64,000 bases of DNA, taken from Methylocystis sp. Its GTDB lineage: Bacteria > Pseudomonadota > Alphaproteobacteria > Rhizobiales > Beijerinckiaceae. The DNA is taken from assembly GCA_016178015.1 (NCBI GenBank), contig JACOUB010000045.1:1-64000 (forward strand). The letters are read 5' to 3'. Made by a program: the position numbers and the translations under genes. Numbering within the stretch: position 1 is the stretch's first letter; each line of letters opens with the position of its first letter. Shown piece by piece: positions 18,086-27,405 of this stretch. The notes under the pieces are model-generated. The model searched no databases. It saw only the letters and a list, made by a program, of their open reading frames with translations, and had not been told where the DNA came from.

Positions 18086-18901
18086 ATGAGCGATTTGCGC
18101 CTCGTCGTCGTCGGCGCCGCCGGCCGCATGGGCCGGATGCTGGTGCGGGCGATCCCCGACACCCTGGGCGTGACGCTCGCGGGGGCGCTGGAGCTCGCCG
18201 GCTCGCCGGCGGTCGGACAGGATTCGGGGGCGCTGGCGGGCGGGCCGGCAAATGGCGTCGCCATCTCGGCCGATCCGGCCAGCGTCCTCCACAACGCCGA
18301 TGTCGTCGTCGATTTCTCCAGCCCTGCGGCGACTGTCGCGTTGGCGGGCCGCGCGGCGCACGCGCGTGTCGCGCATGTCATCGGCACGACGGGCCTCTCG
18401 CCAGGCGATCTCGCGACAATCGCCAGCGCCGCCAGGGCAACGGCGATCGTGCGGTCGGGCAACATGAGTCTCGGCGTCAATCTGCTTGCCGTGCTCGTCG
18501 AGCAGGCGGCGCGGGCGCTGGGTCCGGCCTGGGACGCCGAAATCGTCGAGATGCATCACAAATTGAAGGTGGACGCGCCTTCCGGCACGGCTCTGCTGCT
18601 CGGCGAGGCGGCGGCGCGCGGGCGCGGCGTCGATCTTGCCGCGCACAGCGCGCGGGCCCGCGACGGCCTGACGGGGCCGCGCAAACCGGGCGACATCGGC
18701 TTTGCTTGCTTGCGCGGCGGCACGGTGATCGGCGACCATACGGCGATCTTCGCCGGGTTTGGCGAGCGCATCGAGTTCACCCATCGCGCCGAGGATCGCG
18801 GCATTTTCGCGCGCGGCGCGCTGGCCGCCGCATTGTGGACGCGGGGCCGCGCGCCGGGCCTTTATTCGATGGCCGACGTGCTCGGCCTGGCCGGCGCATG
18901 A
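18086..18901 (+). CDS. dapB: 4-hydroxy-tetrahydrodipicolinate reductase
   Basis: NAD(P)H-dependent enzyme of the lysine/diaminopimelate pathway. The N-terminal dinucleotide motif GAAGRMGR starts at residue 10, and the active-site block [18 protein letters not shown] around residues 155-170 carries the catalytic His and Lys. Length 271 is normal. The start at 18086 is an ATG where homology begins; seven residues of upstream in-frame sequence begin with TTG. It is followed after 34 bases by gpmA, so the two may form one transcript. Confidence 0.96.
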   Translation: MSDLRLVVVGAAGRMGRMLVRAIPDTLGVTLAGALELAGSPAVGQDSGALAGGPANGVAISADPASVLHNADVVVDFSSPAATVALAGRAAHARVAHVIGTTGLSPGDLATIASAARATAIVRSGNMSLGVNLLAVLVEQAARALGPAWDAEIVEMHHKLKVDAPSGTALLLGEAAARGRGVDLAAHSARARDGLTGPRKPGDIGFACLRGGTVIGDHTAIFAGFGERIEFTHRAEDRGIFARGALAAALWTRGRAPGLYSMADVLGLAGA

Positions 18902-18935
18902 CCGGCGAACAGCTTTTTTGCAGGATGGCGCAGGA

Positions 18936-19556
18936 ATGGACCGCATACTCGTTATTGTTCGTCACGGTCAGAGCGAATGGAATTCGAGAAATCTGTTCAC
19001 GGGCTGGAAGAATCCAGATCTCTCGCCGCTCGGCGTCGACGAGTCGCGCCGCGCCGGGCGTGAGCTTAAAAAGCTCGATCTCTATTTCAACATCGCCTTC
19101 ACATCGGTGTTGCTGCGCGCGCAACATACGCTCGACCTCATTATTGACGAACTCGGTCAGACCGACGTCCCGACCATTCGCGACCGGGCGTTGAACGAAC
19201 GCCATTACGGCGATCTCTCCGGATTGAACAAAGACGAGGCGCGCGAGCAATGGGGCGAGGAGCAGGTGCGCCTGTGGCGCCGCTCGTACGACGTGGCGCC
19301 GCCCGGCGGCGAGAGCCTCAAGGATACGGTGGGGCGCGTGTTGCCATTTTATTGTCAGCGGATATTGCCGCGCGCCATGCGCGGCGAGCGCGTGCTGGTT
19401 TCCGCGCACGGCAATTCGCTGCGGGCGTTGGCCATGGTGTTGGACCAGTTGACGCCCGAGGCGGTCGCCGGCCTCGAAATCGCCACCGGCGTGCCCATCG
19501 TCTATCGCCTCGCCGCCGATTCGACGGTGGCGTCGAAACTGGTGCTGGGCGGGTAG
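18936..19556 (+). CDS. gpmA: 2,3-bisphosphoglycerate-dependent phosphoglycerate mutase
   Basis: Glycolytic/gluconeogenic interconversion of 3- and 2-phosphoglycerate. The phospho-His is H10 in VRHGQSEWN; the family blocks [37 protein letters not shown] and [10 protein letters not shown] follow in order. At 206 residues it is the short alphaproteobacterial form. The start is ATG 18936, 34 bases after dapB. Confidence 0.95.
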   Translation: MDRILVIVRHGQSEWNSRNLFTGWKNPDLSPLGVDESRRAGRELKKLDLYFNIAFTSVLLRAQHTLDLIIDELGQTDVPTIRDRALNERHYGDLSGLNKDEAREQWGEEQVRLWRRSYDVAPPGGESLKDTVGRVLPFYCQRILPRAMRGERVLVSAHGNSLRALAMVLDQLTPEAVAGLEIATGVPIVYRLAADSTVASKLVLGG

Positions 19557-19590
19557 CGTCGTCGCATGCGAGCTGAAAGCGGAGCCGATA

Positions 19591-19723
19591 CCGGACCGCG
19601 AGCCTTCAGGCTCGCAGACCCCCGTTTCTTGGCTGACGCCGATCAGCATCTTGCGCCAGCGCGATTGACAGCCGCAAATTACATTTGAAATGGAACATGG
19701 GCGAGCCTGAAGGCTCGCGGTCC
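19591..19723. repeat. Family A palindromic repeat, copy 2 (wide spacing, inverted order)
   Basis: GCGAGCCTTCAGGCTCGC at 19598-19615 and GCGAGCCTGAAGGCTCGC at 19701-19718, about 85 bases apart. The half-units face the opposite way to the other copies, with GGACC/GGTCC on the outside. It starts 35 bases after the gpmA stop. Confidence 0.8.
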
Positions 19724-19742
19724 GCGGTCCGGTGTCCCATAA

Positions 19743-20363
19743 ATGTCTGAAATCGCTCCCGGCGCCTTTCTGCATCGCGGCTTCCTCGACGAGGCTGCGC
19801 AGGAAAGTCTGACGCGCGAGATCACGGATGTCATCACCCGCGCGCCGTTGTTCGTCCCCAGAATGCCGCGGACCGGCAAACCCTTTTCCGTGCGCATGAC
19901 CAATTGCGGATCGCTCGGCTGGGTCAGCGACGCGCGCGGCTACCGCTACGAGCCGCGCCATCCCGAAACCGGCGAGCCGTGGCCCGCCATGCCGCGCCGC
20001 TTGCTGGAGGCTTGGAAGCAGCTCGCCAATTACCACTCGCCCCCCGAGGCCTGCCTCGTCAACTTCTATGGACCAAAGGCGCGCATGGGACTGCATCAAG
20101 ACCGTGACGAGCAAGACCTCGAAGCGCCGCTCGTCTCCCTCTCGCTCGGCGCTTCTTGCCGGTTTCGCCTGGGCGGCGCGCGCCGCGCCGATCCCACCCG
20201 ATCCTTCGTTCTCGCTTCCGGCGACGCGCTCGTTCTCAGTGGTCCCGCCAGACTCTGCTTCCATGGCGTCGATCGCATCCTGCCTTCGCTCACGACTGCT
20301 CTTGCGTCTCCAGTGTTCGAAGGCGGCGCCAGAATAAATCTCACCTTGCGCAGGGTGACGTGA
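19743..20363 (+). CDS. alkB: DNA oxidative demethylase AlkB
   Basis: Fe(II)/2-oxoglutarate dioxygenase that removes methyl groups from 1-methyladenine and 3-methylcytosine in DNA. The iron ligands are H118, D120 and H174 (LHQDRDE and CFHGVDR); the 2-oxoglutarate-binding Arg residues are R197 and R203 in ARINLTLRR. The block VNFYGPKARMGLHQD is the AlkB signature. Its 206 residues fit the bacterial family. No ada or other repair gene is adjacent. Confidence 0.96.
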   Translation: MSEIAPGAFLHRGFLDEAAQESLTREITDVITRAPLFVPRMPRTGKPFSVRMTNCGSLGWVSDARGYRYEPRHPETGEPWPAMPRRLLEAWKQLANYHSPPEACLVNFYGPKARMGLHQDRDEQDLEAPLVSLSLGASCRFRLGGARRADPTRSFVLASGDALVLSGPARLCFHGVDRILPSLTTALASPVFEGGARINLTLRRVT

Positions 20364-20545
20364 GGATATTCAGCAAAGGTTCAGCGTCGATTCGGTAGGT
20401 TTAACGCGCTGGTTAATTCTTTCGGAGAGACGCGGATGTCATGGCCATGCGCGCGGAATGGTCCCGGCGCGTGGGTTTGGGCCATGGCCAGCGAGAAGAA
20501 CGTCGGCTCCGCACAACGGGCGCCTTTACGAGGAAAGGAACGATA

Positions 20546-20941
20546 ATGAAACCGATTTCCCTGACGCTCGCCGCGAGCGTCGCTTTCGCCGCCCTGGCCG
20601 GCTCCGCGTTCGCCGCCGGCGATCCCGCGGCGGGCGAGAAAGTCTTCGCTAAGTGCAAGGCCTGCCATCAGGCGGGCGAGGGCGCCAAGAACATGGTCGG
20701 TCCCGAGCTCAACGGTCTCGATGGCCGCAAGGCGGCTTCGGTCGAGGGCTATAATTATTCCGACGCGTTGAAGTCGGCGGGCATTGCCTGGGGCGAAGCG
20801 TCGTTCAAGGAGTTCGTCAAGAACCCGAAGGTCAAGGTCGCCGGCACCAAAATGGTGTTCCAAGGCCTTCCGGCCGACAAGGACGCCGACGACGTGTGGG
20901 CCTATCTCGCCCAGTTCGGCGCTGACGGGAAGAAGAAGTAA
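20546..20941 (+). CDS. Periplasmic cytochrome c (class I, c2-like)
   Basis: A 131-residue monoheme cytochrome. Signal peptide residues 1-24 (cut near AFA-AGD). Heme site CKACH at 37-41, axial Met M103 in GTKMVFQG; GPELNGLDGR and YSDALKSAG are typical of cytochrome c2/c-550. It would carry electrons from the bc1 complex to terminal oxidases such as the aa3 enzyme at the right of this window. AGGAAAGGA precedes the start. Confidence 0.93.
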   Translation: MKPISLTLAASVAFAALAGSAFAAGDPAAGEKVFAKCKACHQAGEGAKNMVGPELNGLDGRKAASVEGYNYSDALKSAGIAWGEASFKEFVKNPKVKVAGTKMVFQGLPADKDADDVWAYLAQFGADGKKK

Positions 20942-20965
20942 CACCAACGCCGAAAAACAATGACG

Positions 20966-21106
20966 CGTCATGGCCGGGCTTGTCCCGGCCATCCACGCCG
21001 ACAAGCTGCGGCGTCTCTTTATGAAGGGCGGAGCCTGTTCGCATCTTTTACGAAAACATCTTGCAATGTCCGGGCGTGGATGCCCGCAACAAGCGCGGGC
21101 ATGACG
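20966..21106. repeat. Dispersed palindromic intergenic repeat, family B copy 3
   Basis: Begins ATGGCCGGGCTTGTCCCGGC and ends AACAAGCGCGGGCATGACG. It aligns closely with copy 2 through the middle (CTTTATGAAGGGCGGAGC). It follows the cytochrome gene by 25 bases and precedes a Rho-independent terminator. Confidence 0.85.
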
Positions 21107-21145
21107 GCGGTTCGTTGGTATAAGGCCGATAGCTTCTTAATTCGG

Positions 21146-21176
21146 GCGGCCCCCTATGCGGGGCCGCTTTTTCTTT
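21146..21176 (+). terminator. Rho-independent terminator
   Basis: Perfect 8-base stem GCGGCCCC/GGGGCCGC (21146-21153 with 21160-21167), loop CTATGC, followed by TTTTTCTTT. It is placed downstream of the cytochrome c gene and upstream of the siroheme synthase gene. Confidence 0.85.
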
Positions 21177-21231
21177 GCGCGGGCGCGCAATGAATGAGGC
21201 GGCCGGCCAAAAATCGCGATAAGGGAACGCC

Positions 21232-22638
21232 GTGACCCGTAAGCCCGACGAAATCCCCGCCGAATTGATGCAGCCGTTGGCGACGCTGCCCGTGTTCTAC
21301 GAACTCGAGGGACGGCGCGTCGTCGTCGCCGGCGGGTCGGACGGCGCCGCCTGGAAAGCCGACCTCGCCGCCGCCGCCGGCGCAGAGGTCGAGGTTTTCG
21401 CCACGGAACTCGGGGCCAAGCTGCGCGAAATCGCCGCCGCCCGCGCCAACGTCAGAGTGAACGAACGAGCTTGGCGCGAAAGCGACCTCGAGGGCGCCGC
21501 GCTCGCGCTCGGCGTGATCGCCGACGACGAAGACGCGCGCGCTTTTCGTGACGCCGCACGGGCCGCCGGCGCGCCGGTCAATCTGACCGACCGGCCGCTT
21601 TTGAGCGATTTTCTCATGGGCGCGATCGTCAATCGCTCGCCGCTGGTGATCGGCGTGTCCACGGGCGGCGCGGCGCCGGTGTTTGCGCAAGCGGTGCGCG
21701 CCCGCCTCGAGACGCTCATCCCCGCAAGCTTTTCCGCTTGGGCGCGCGCCGCCAAGGCTTGGCGTCCGGCCATTTTGGAGTCCGGGTTGGATTTTCTCGC
21801 GCGTCGCGACTTCTGGCGCCGGTTCACGCGGCTCGCCTTCTCGCGCCTCGAAGCCGCGCCGACCGACGCCGATCGCGCCGCCCTGCTCGACGAGACAAAG
21901 CGCGCGACACAGGCGCCGTCGCGCGGCCGCGCCACGCTGGTCGGCGCCGGGCCGGGCGATCCCGAGTTGCTGACGTTGAAGGCGTTGCGCGTGCTGGCCG
22001 ACGCCGACGTGGTGCTGTTCGACGATCTCGTGCCGGCGAGCGTGCTGGACCTCGCCCGCCGCGAGGCGCGGCGCATCAATGTGGGAAAACGCGGCCATGC
22101 GCCCTCAGTGCGGCAGGAGGAGATCAGCGCGCTCCTCGTTGCGCTCGGCCGCGAGGGCAAGAACGTGGTGCGGCTCAAAGGCGGCGATCCGATGATTTTC
22201 GGGCGCGCCAACGAGGAGATCAAGGCGATGCGCGACGCCGGCCTCGAGGTCGATGTGGTGCCGGGCGTCACGGCGGCGAGCGCCGGCGCCGCGGCGATCA
22301 GAGCCTCCCTCACCAGTCGCGACACGGCGCGCCGCGTGCAGTTCATCACCGCGCATTCGAGCGAGGGAGACCTCCCCGAAGATTTCGATTGGGGCGCGCT
22401 CGCCGACGCCCGAGCGACGACCGCCGTCTATATGGGCAATCGCACCTTGCCGGCGCTGTCGCGTCGCCTCATCGCGGAAGGGATGGACCCGCAGACGCCG
22501 GCCGTCCTCATCGAGCGCGCAACGACGCCCGACGAGCGCATCGTCAGAGGCACGATCGCCGATTTGCCGGAAAAGGTCGCGCAGGAGGAGCTGCAAGGCC
22601 CGTGCCTCGTGCTCATCGGCGCGGCGCTCGCGGGGTGA
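21232..22638 (+). CDS. cysG: Siroheme synthase (precorrin-2 dehydrogenase fused to uroporphyrinogen-III methyltransferase)
   Basis: Bifunctional enzyme that methylates uroporphyrinogen III and oxidises/ferrochelates to siroheme, the cofactor of sulfite and nitrite reductases. Residues 15-160 are the CysG-N dehydrogenase (VVVAGGSDGAAWKADL, NLTDRPLLSDF); residues 230-460 are the methyltransferase (GAGPGDPELLTLKAL, RLKGGDPMIFGR, VPGVTAASAGAAA). GTG start. The dehydrogenase half shows the Gly-Gly-Ser-Asp-Gly loop rather than the commoner GxGxxG. Sulfite reductase genes are not next to it here. Confidence 0.95.
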   Translation: MTRKPDEIPAELMQPLATLPVFYELEGRRVVVAGGSDGAAWKADLAAAAGAEVEVFATELGAKLREIAAARANVRVNERAWRESDLEGAALALGVIADDEDARAFRDAARAAGAPVNLTDRPLLSDFLMGAIVNRSPLVIGVSTGGAAPVFAQAVRARLETLIPASFSAWARAAKAWRPAILESGLDFLARRDFWRRFTRLAFSRLEAAPTDADRAALLDETKRATQAPSRGRATLVGAGPGDPELLTLKALRVLADADVVLFDDLVPASVLDLARREARRINVGKRGHAPSVRQEEISALLVALGREGKNVVRLKGGDPMIFGRANEEIKAMRDAGLEVDVVPGVTAASAGAAAIRASLTSRDTARRVQFITAHSSEGDLPEDFDWGALADARATTAVYMGNRTLPALSRRLIAEGMDPQTPAVLIERATTPDERIVRGTIADLPEKVAQEELQGPCLVLIGAALAG

Positions 22639-22662
22639 AGAGGCGATTCGAAAATTAGGCCC

Positions 22663-22932
22663 CTACCGCCCTCGCACGCCCGGCGTGAACTCCATGCGCA
22701 GGCGTCCGCCAGGTCTGCGCTCGACGGAGACGCCGGGGCCGTCGACGCGCGCATGATGGCGCGCATAGCCATGGCCCAGCTCGCCGCCGCCGCGCGCCGG
22801 GCCGAACGACGCCAGACAGCGGTTGTAGGCGTCCGGCGCCTCGATCGCTTCACAATCGGCAATGGAGCGCGGCGCCGCGGTCGCCGCCTCGACCAGCAGC
22901 AAGGCGGCGAGAAGGGTGAATGTTCGGGACAT
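22663..22932 (-). CDS. Small exported hypothetical protein
   Basis: An 89-residue protein with a signal peptide (residues 1-19, ending AATA-AP) and two Cys (DCEAIEAPDAYNRC), which could form a disulfide. The C-terminal half is rich in Gly, His and Arg. I do not recognise it. Its start lies two bases after the pheT stop, so it is the last gene of the pheS-pheT transcript. Confidence 0.65.
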   Translation of the reverse strand: MSRTFTLLAALLLVEAATAAPRSIADCEAIEAPDAYNRCLASFGPARGGGELGHGYARHHARVDGPGVSVERRPGGRLRMEFTPGVRGR

Positions 22933-22934
22933 GG

Positions 22935-25376
22935 TCAGCCTCTCAGCACGGCGCCGGTCCTGTTTGCCGCCTCAGCGATGATCGCTTGCGCCGCCGCGTC
23001 GATTTCAGGATCAGTGAGCGTTTTCTCGCGCGGTTGCAGCGTCACGGCGACGCCGACCGATTTCTTGCCCGCGGGCACGCCGGCGCCCTCGTAAAGATCG
23101 AACACCGTCACATTGGCGATTGTCGCAAGTTCGGAGAAGTGAGTCGCCGCGCCGCGTACGGCCTTGATCAGATCGCCGGCCTTGGCGGCGCGATCGACGA
23201 GAAAGGCGAAGTCGCGCGCGAGCGGCATGAGGTGGGAGAGTTCGAGCTTCGGCTTGGTCTTGGTGGGTTTCGCCTTGGGCGCGGGAAGCGCGTCGAGCAG
23301 GATTTCGAAGCCGGCGAGCGGACCTTCGACGTCGAGCGCCGCCAACACGCGTGGATGCAGCTCGCCGAAATGTCCGATGATCGCCTTGGGTCCAAATTGC
23401 AGCGTTCCCGACCTGCCGGGATGATACCAGGAAGGGGACTGGGCGAGGACTTGCAGCCCGCCGACGGGAACGCCGAGCGCTTGCAGCAACGCCAAAGCGT
23501 CCGCCTTCGCGTCGAACACGCCGACAACCCGATGGGGCTGTGACCAGTGGCGGCCGGCGCCGGACGGCAAGGCTGCGCCGCGCCGAATTCCCGTCGCCGC
23601 GATCTTCTGTCCAGTCTCATCGTCGCTGGCGAAAACCTGTCCGACTTCGAACAGCGCGACATCAGCGAGGCCGCGCGCGGCGTTGCGTCCCGCCGCCGCG
23701 ATCAGCCCTGGCAGAAGGCTCGGCCGCATGTCGGAAAGATCGGCGGCGATTGGATTGGCGAGCGCCAGGCTTGCATCGCCGCCGCCGAACAATTGCGCCT
23801 GTTCGGCCGATACGAACGACCAAGTGACCGCCTCGACGAGGCCGCGCGCCGCGAGAGCCCGCCGCGCCAAACGCGTGCGCTTCTGCAACAGCGTCAGCAC
23901 CGGCTCGGCGACGCCGTCGATGCGCGGCAACGGCGTGCTGGCGATCTTGTCGAGCCCGGCGATGCGCACGATCTCCTCCACAAGATCGGCCTTGCCCTCG
24001 ATGTCCGGCCGCCAGGACGGAACGGTCACCATGGCCTCATTGGCGCGGTCCGGCGCGGCGGCGACAAACCCTAGTTTTTGCAAGATCGCGGCCATTTCCG
24101 CGGGCGAGAGATCGAGCCCCGTCAGGCGTCGCGCCTCGCTCCACGGGAAACACACGCGGCGCGTTTCAGGCAAAGCGGCGCCGGCGACAACGAGCTGCGA
24201 CGGCGCGCCGCCACAAAGCTCGAGAATGAGTTTCGTCGCCAGCTCCGCCCCCGGCGCCGCAAAAGCCGGATCGACGCCGCGCTCGTAACGGTAGCGCGCG
24301 TCGCTGGAAATGCCGAGCTTTCGTCCGGTATGGGCGATGTTCAGCGGGTCCCACAAGGCCGCTTCGATCAGCACGTTGCGCGTCGTCTCAGCGCAGCCCG
24401 AGTGTTCGCCGCCCATGATCCCGGCGATCGACTCAACCCCCCTATCGTCGGCGATGACGACCATGTCGGGATCGAGCGCATAGGTCTTGCCGTCGAGCGC
24501 CAGCAATTGTTCGCCCACGCGCGCGCGGCGCACGACAAGGTCGCCTTCGACCTTGTCGGCGTCGAAGACATGTAAAGGCCGGGCGCGATCGTAGGTGAGG
24601 TAATTGGTGACGTCGACGAGCGCGTTGATGGGGCGCAGCCCGATGGCGCGCAGCCGTTGCTGCATCCATGCCGGGCTCGGGCCATTGGTGACGCCGCGCA
24701 CCAGGCGCAAGGCGAACAGCGGCGCCAGATGCTTGTCGCTTTCGGCAAAATCGAGCGTCACGCCGACCGGGGACGGGAACTCGCCCTCGACCGGCGCGAC
24801 GTCCGGCGTTATCAGTCGCCCAAGGCCCGCGGCGGCGAGATCGCGCGCGACGCCGGCGACGCCGGCGGCGTCCGGACGATTGGGCGTAAGGTTGAGTTCG
24901 ATGACGGGATCGTCGAGCCCCGCCCAATTCGCATAGACGGCGCCGATCGGCGCGTCCTCGGGCAGATCGAGAATGCCCTCATGATCGTCGGAGAGCTCGA
25001 GTTCGGCCGCCGAGCACAGCATGCCGAGCGATTCGACGCCGCGAATGACGCCTTTGCCGAGCGTCGTCTTCTTGCCGGGAATGTAGGTTCCGGGAGCGGA
25101 GAAGACGCTCGTCATGCCGGCGCGCGCATTGGGCGCGCCGCACACGACCTGCACCGGCGCGCCAGAGCCCGTATCGACCACGCAGACACGCAGGCGATCG
25201 GCGTTGGGATGCGGCTTCGCCTCGATTACTCGCGCAATGGTGAAGTCTTTCAGTTGCGCGGCGGGATCGTGCACATGCTCGACCTCGAGGCCGATGCGAG
25301 TCAGCGTCTCGACCACTTCGGCGAGCGAAGCGCTGGTCTCGAGATGGTCTTTGAGCCAGGAGAGGGTGAATTTCAT
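22935..25376 (-). CDS. pheT: Phenylalanine-tRNA ligase beta subunit
   Basis: Large subunit of the alpha2-beta2 phenylalanyl-tRNA synthetase; 813 residues. N-terminal tRNA-binding OB domain (residues 40-150, with [11 protein letters not shown]), the B3/B4 editing domain (about 215-380, [10 protein letters not shown]), B5, the catalytic-like core and the C-terminal anticodon-binding FDX-ACB fold (about 715-813, ending in [15 protein letters not shown]). The ATG overlaps the stop of the HEPN protein gene by four bases (ATGA), so pheT translation is coupled to that gene and not directly to pheS. Confidence 0.97.
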   Translation of the reverse strand: MKFTLSWLKDHLETSASLAEVVETLTRIGLEVEHVHDPAAQLKDFTIARVIEAKPHPNADRLRVCVVDTGSGAPVQVVCGAPNARAGMTSVFSAPGTYIPGKKTTLGKGVIRGVESLGMLCSAAELELSDDHEGILDLPEDAPIGAVYANWAGLDDPVIELNLTPNRPDAAGVAGVARDLAAAGLGRLITPDVAPVEGEFPSPVGVTLDFAESDKHLAPLFALRLVRGVTNGPSPAWMQQRLRAIGLRPINALVDVTNYLTYDRARPLHVFDADKVEGDLVVRRARVGEQLLALDGKTYALDPDMVVIADDRGVESIAGIMGGEHSGCAETTRNVLIEAALWDPLNIAHTGRKLGISSDARYRYERGVDPAFAAPGAELATKLILELCGGAPSQLVVAGAALPETRRVCFPWSEARRLTGLDLSPAEMAAILQKLGFVAAAPDRANEAMVTVPSWRPDIEGKADLVEEIVRIAGLDKIASTPLPRIDGVAEPVLTLLQKRTRLARRALAARGLVEAVTWSFVSAEQAQLFGGGDASLALANPIAADLSDMRPSLLPGLIAAAGRNAARGLADVALFEVGQVFASDDETGQKIAATGIRRGAALPSGAGRHWSQPHRVVGVFDAKADALALLQALGVPVGGLQVLAQSPSWYHPGRSGTLQFGPKAIIGHFGELHPRVLAALDVEGPLAGFEILLDALPAPKAKPTKTKPKLELSHLMPLARDFAFLVDRAAKAGDLIKAVRGAATHFSELATIANVTVFDLYEGAGVPAGKKSVGVAVTLQPREKTLTDPEIDAAAQAIIAEAANRTGAVLRG

Positions 25377-25837
25377 GAGGGTCGATTCTTAAAAAGCAGA
25401 GAGACGGCCAAGGTTCTTCGGTCTTGCTCATCCAAGCCTTTGAGCAACGTCATCGCCAGCCTGGCCGACTCGAGATGCTCAGCGCATGTCTTGGTAGTGT
25501 ACAACCGTTGGGTTGGTAAGTAATCCGAACGGTGACGCTCGCTCTGGAGTCTCAAGACCAAGGCGCCAATCGCTTTCAGCCGCGCATTGTCTTTCAATGG
25601 CGCCTTTTGAAATTCGCTCTTGAGCGAGCCATGCTCCAACGCCCGGTAGACTCTTTCAAATTCCGCTGAACCCTTGTCTTTTTCACGCGGCAATATCTCG
25701 TTGGCGCAAAGCGAAGCAATCGCATGAAAAACCGCATAATATGCGGTGCTGACAGCACGCCTCTTCAGCGTGCGACTGCCACTCCCGCGCTCGGCCGTCT
25801 CCTCGGCAAGCCGCAACAACCCATCAGCCATCGGCAT
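25373..25837 (-). CDS. HEPN-like domain protein inside the pheST operon
   Basis: A 154-residue helical protein. The segment [17 protein letters not shown] (about residues 27-43) is the signature helix of HEPN-fold proteins, and a later ERHRSDYLP near residue 100 resembles the RxxADY element of HEPN families that act as RNases or RNase-like toxins. It starts three bases after the stop of the 101-residue gene before it, and its stop overlaps the pheT start (ATGA). Function unknown; the position suggests a role tied to tRNA or translation, or an inserted toxin-antitoxin-like module. The proposed fold is by eye and needs structural comparison. Confidence 0.7.
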   Translation of the reverse strand: MPMADGLLRLAEETAERGSGSRTLKRRAVSTAYYAVFHAIASLCANEILPREKDKGSAEFERVYRALEHGSLKSEFQKAPLKDNARLKAIGALVLRLQSERHRSDYLPTQRLYTTKTCAEHLESARLAMTLLKGLDEQDRRTLAVSLLFKNRPS

Positions 25838-25840
25838 GGC

Positions 25841-26146
25841 TCAATTTCCTTCTGAAATATCATCTTCGTCCTCGTCAGGACGTTTCTCTGGATCAGGAGC
25901 GTCTATGTCGAGATAGACGAAGCGATTGTCGCCGAACTGTTGCAGTTCGTCCTGAATAGCCAATATCGCATTCACTTTATCAGTTGCGCTGCCCACTGGC
26001 CTTTCGACATGCGCTGTAACTCGAATTATGGAAGCGCCATCGAAGTCTTCTTCGGAAACGACCTCGGACCTCGAGAAGCCGTTTGCTTGAAAGCGCTTCT
26101 GAAGGATATGGGTGACGATCTGTTGTACGTCAGCGTTGGTCATCAT
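25841..26146 (-). CDS. Small hypothetical protein, partner of the HEPN-like protein
   Basis: A 101-residue protein with an acidic tail (DAPDPEKRPDEDEDDISEGN). It is preceded by a strong ribosome site, AGGAGG, about 5 bases from the start, and follows pheS by 17 bases. Two successive Met codons (26146 and 26143) are possible starts. I do not recognise it. Tight spacing with the HEPN-like gene (three bases) suggests the two proteins act together; the acidic end would suit an antidote, but that is only inference. Confidence 0.6.
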   Translation of the reverse strand: MMTNADVQQIVTHILQKRFQANGFSRSEVVSEEDFDGASIIRVTAHVERPVGSATDKVNAILAIQDELQQFGDNRFVYLDIDAPDPEKRPDEDEDDISEGN

Positions 26147-26163
26147 TGGCGCCTCCTTTCGTC

Positions 26164-27246
26164 TCATCCGCTCAACCCGCCCGCCAGCGTCGGGAAGTCG
26201 AGCGGCCGGAAACCGTAATGCGTGAGCCAGCGCACGTCGGCTTCGAAAAAGGCGCGGAGGTCGGACAGGCCATATTTCAGCATGGCGAGCCGATCGATGC
26301 CCACGCCAAAGGCGAAGCCCTGATAGCGATCGGGATCGAGTCCGCAATTGCGCAAGACATTCGGATGGACCATGCCGCAGCCCAGAATCTCGAGCCAGTC
26401 CTCGCCCTCGCCGAACCGGATTTCGCCGCCCTGGCGCCGGCATTGGATGTCCACTTCCATGGACGGCTCGGTGAAGGGGAAGAACGACGGACGAAAACGC
26501 ATCTTCAGCGCCTTAACCTCGAAAAAAGCCTTTAGGAATTCCTCCAGCGCCCATTTGAGATGCCCGAGATGCGTCGTCTCGTCGATCACCAGCCCCTCCA
26601 CCTGGTGGAACATCGGCGTATGCGTCTGATCCGAGTCGCAACGGTAGGTGCGGCCCGGACAAATGACTCTGATCGGCGGCTTGCCCGCCAGCATGACGCG
26701 CACCTGCACCGGACTCGTGTGCGTGCGCAACAGTTTGCGGTTTCCCATCGAGTCGGGCGGGAAGAAAAAGGTGTCGTGCATCTCGCGCGCGGGATGCCCT
26801 TGCGGGAAATTGAGCTTCGTGAAGTTGTAATCGTCGCTCTCGATGTCGGGTCCTTCGGCGACTGCAAACCCCATATCGGCGAAAATGGTCGTCAGTTCAT
26901 CCGTCACTTGCGAGATCGGATGAATGCGGCCGCGCTCGAAGCCGCTCTCAGGCGCCGGCAGCGTCACGTCCAGCGTCTCGGCCCGCAGCCTCGCCTCGAG
27001 CGCTCTTGCCTCCAGCACGGCGCGCCGCGCGGCGATCGCCTCGCTCGCTTTGTCTTTGAGCGCGTTGATCTTTGCGCCTTCGGTCTTTCTCTCCTCGGGC
27101 GACATGCGCCCCAAAGTGGCGAGCAGCGCCGAAATTGCGCCCTTCTTGCCGAGCGCGCCGACGCGAACGGCCTCGAGCGCCGCCTCATCGGCGGCGGTCT
27201 CGATTTGGGCCAACGTCTCTTGTTCGAGTTGAGCGATGTCCGCCAT
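26164..27246 (-). CDS. pheS: Phenylalanine-tRNA ligase alpha subunit
   Basis: Catalytic subunit, 360 residues. An N-terminal coiled-coil (residues 1-100) binds tRNA; the class II core shows [10 protein letters not shown], the motif 2 region TSPVQVRVM...[10 protein letters not shown], and motif 3 [14 protein letters not shown]...[16 protein letters not shown]. The start at 27246 (MADIAQLEQ) is that of the family; an in-frame ATG 42 bases upstream is unlikely. It leads a compact operon pheS-x-HEPN-pheT. Confidence 0.97.
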   Translation of the reverse strand: MADIAQLEQETLAQIETAADEAALEAVRVGALGKKGAISALLATLGRMSPEERKTEGAKINALKDKASEAIAARRAVLEARALEARLRAETLDVTLPAPESGFERGRIHPISQVTDELTTIFADMGFAVAEGPDIESDDYNFTKLNFPQGHPAREMHDTFFFPPDSMGNRKLLRTHTSPVQVRVMLAGKPPIRVICPGRTYRCDSDQTHTPMFHQVEGLVIDETTHLGHLKWALEEFLKAFFEVKALKMRFRPSFFPFTEPSMEVDIQCRRQGGEIRFGEGEDWLEILGCGMVHPNVLRNCGLDPDRYQGFAFGVGIDRLAMLKYGLSDLRAFFEADVRWLTHYGFRPLDFPTLAGGLSG

Positions 27247-27336
27247 GGCTTGCCGCGAATTGTTTGATGTTCGGGCGGTTCTTGCCATGGTCGAGACGCA
27301 ATGTCGAGAATGGACGATGGGGGACGCGGCGTCGAT

Positions 27337-27398
27337 GCGAGCCTGAAGGCTCGCGGTCCGGGTTGCGCGTCGCTTGGACCGCGAGCCTTCAGGCTCGC
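27337..27398. repeat. Family A palindromic repeat, copy 3
   Basis: GCGAGCCTGAAGGCTCGC at 27337-27354 and GCGAGCCTTCAGGCTCGC at 27381-27398, an inverted pair around GGTCCGGGT...CTTGGACC. The repeat ends 8 bases from the ackA stop codon. Confidence 0.88.
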
Positions 27399-27405
27399 AA
27401 TTCTG

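Noticed and set aside
12334-21106. Possible CRISPR array from the many short repeats
   Set aside because: The repeats are dispersed and palindromic with no regular spacers, so they are REP/MITE-like elements.
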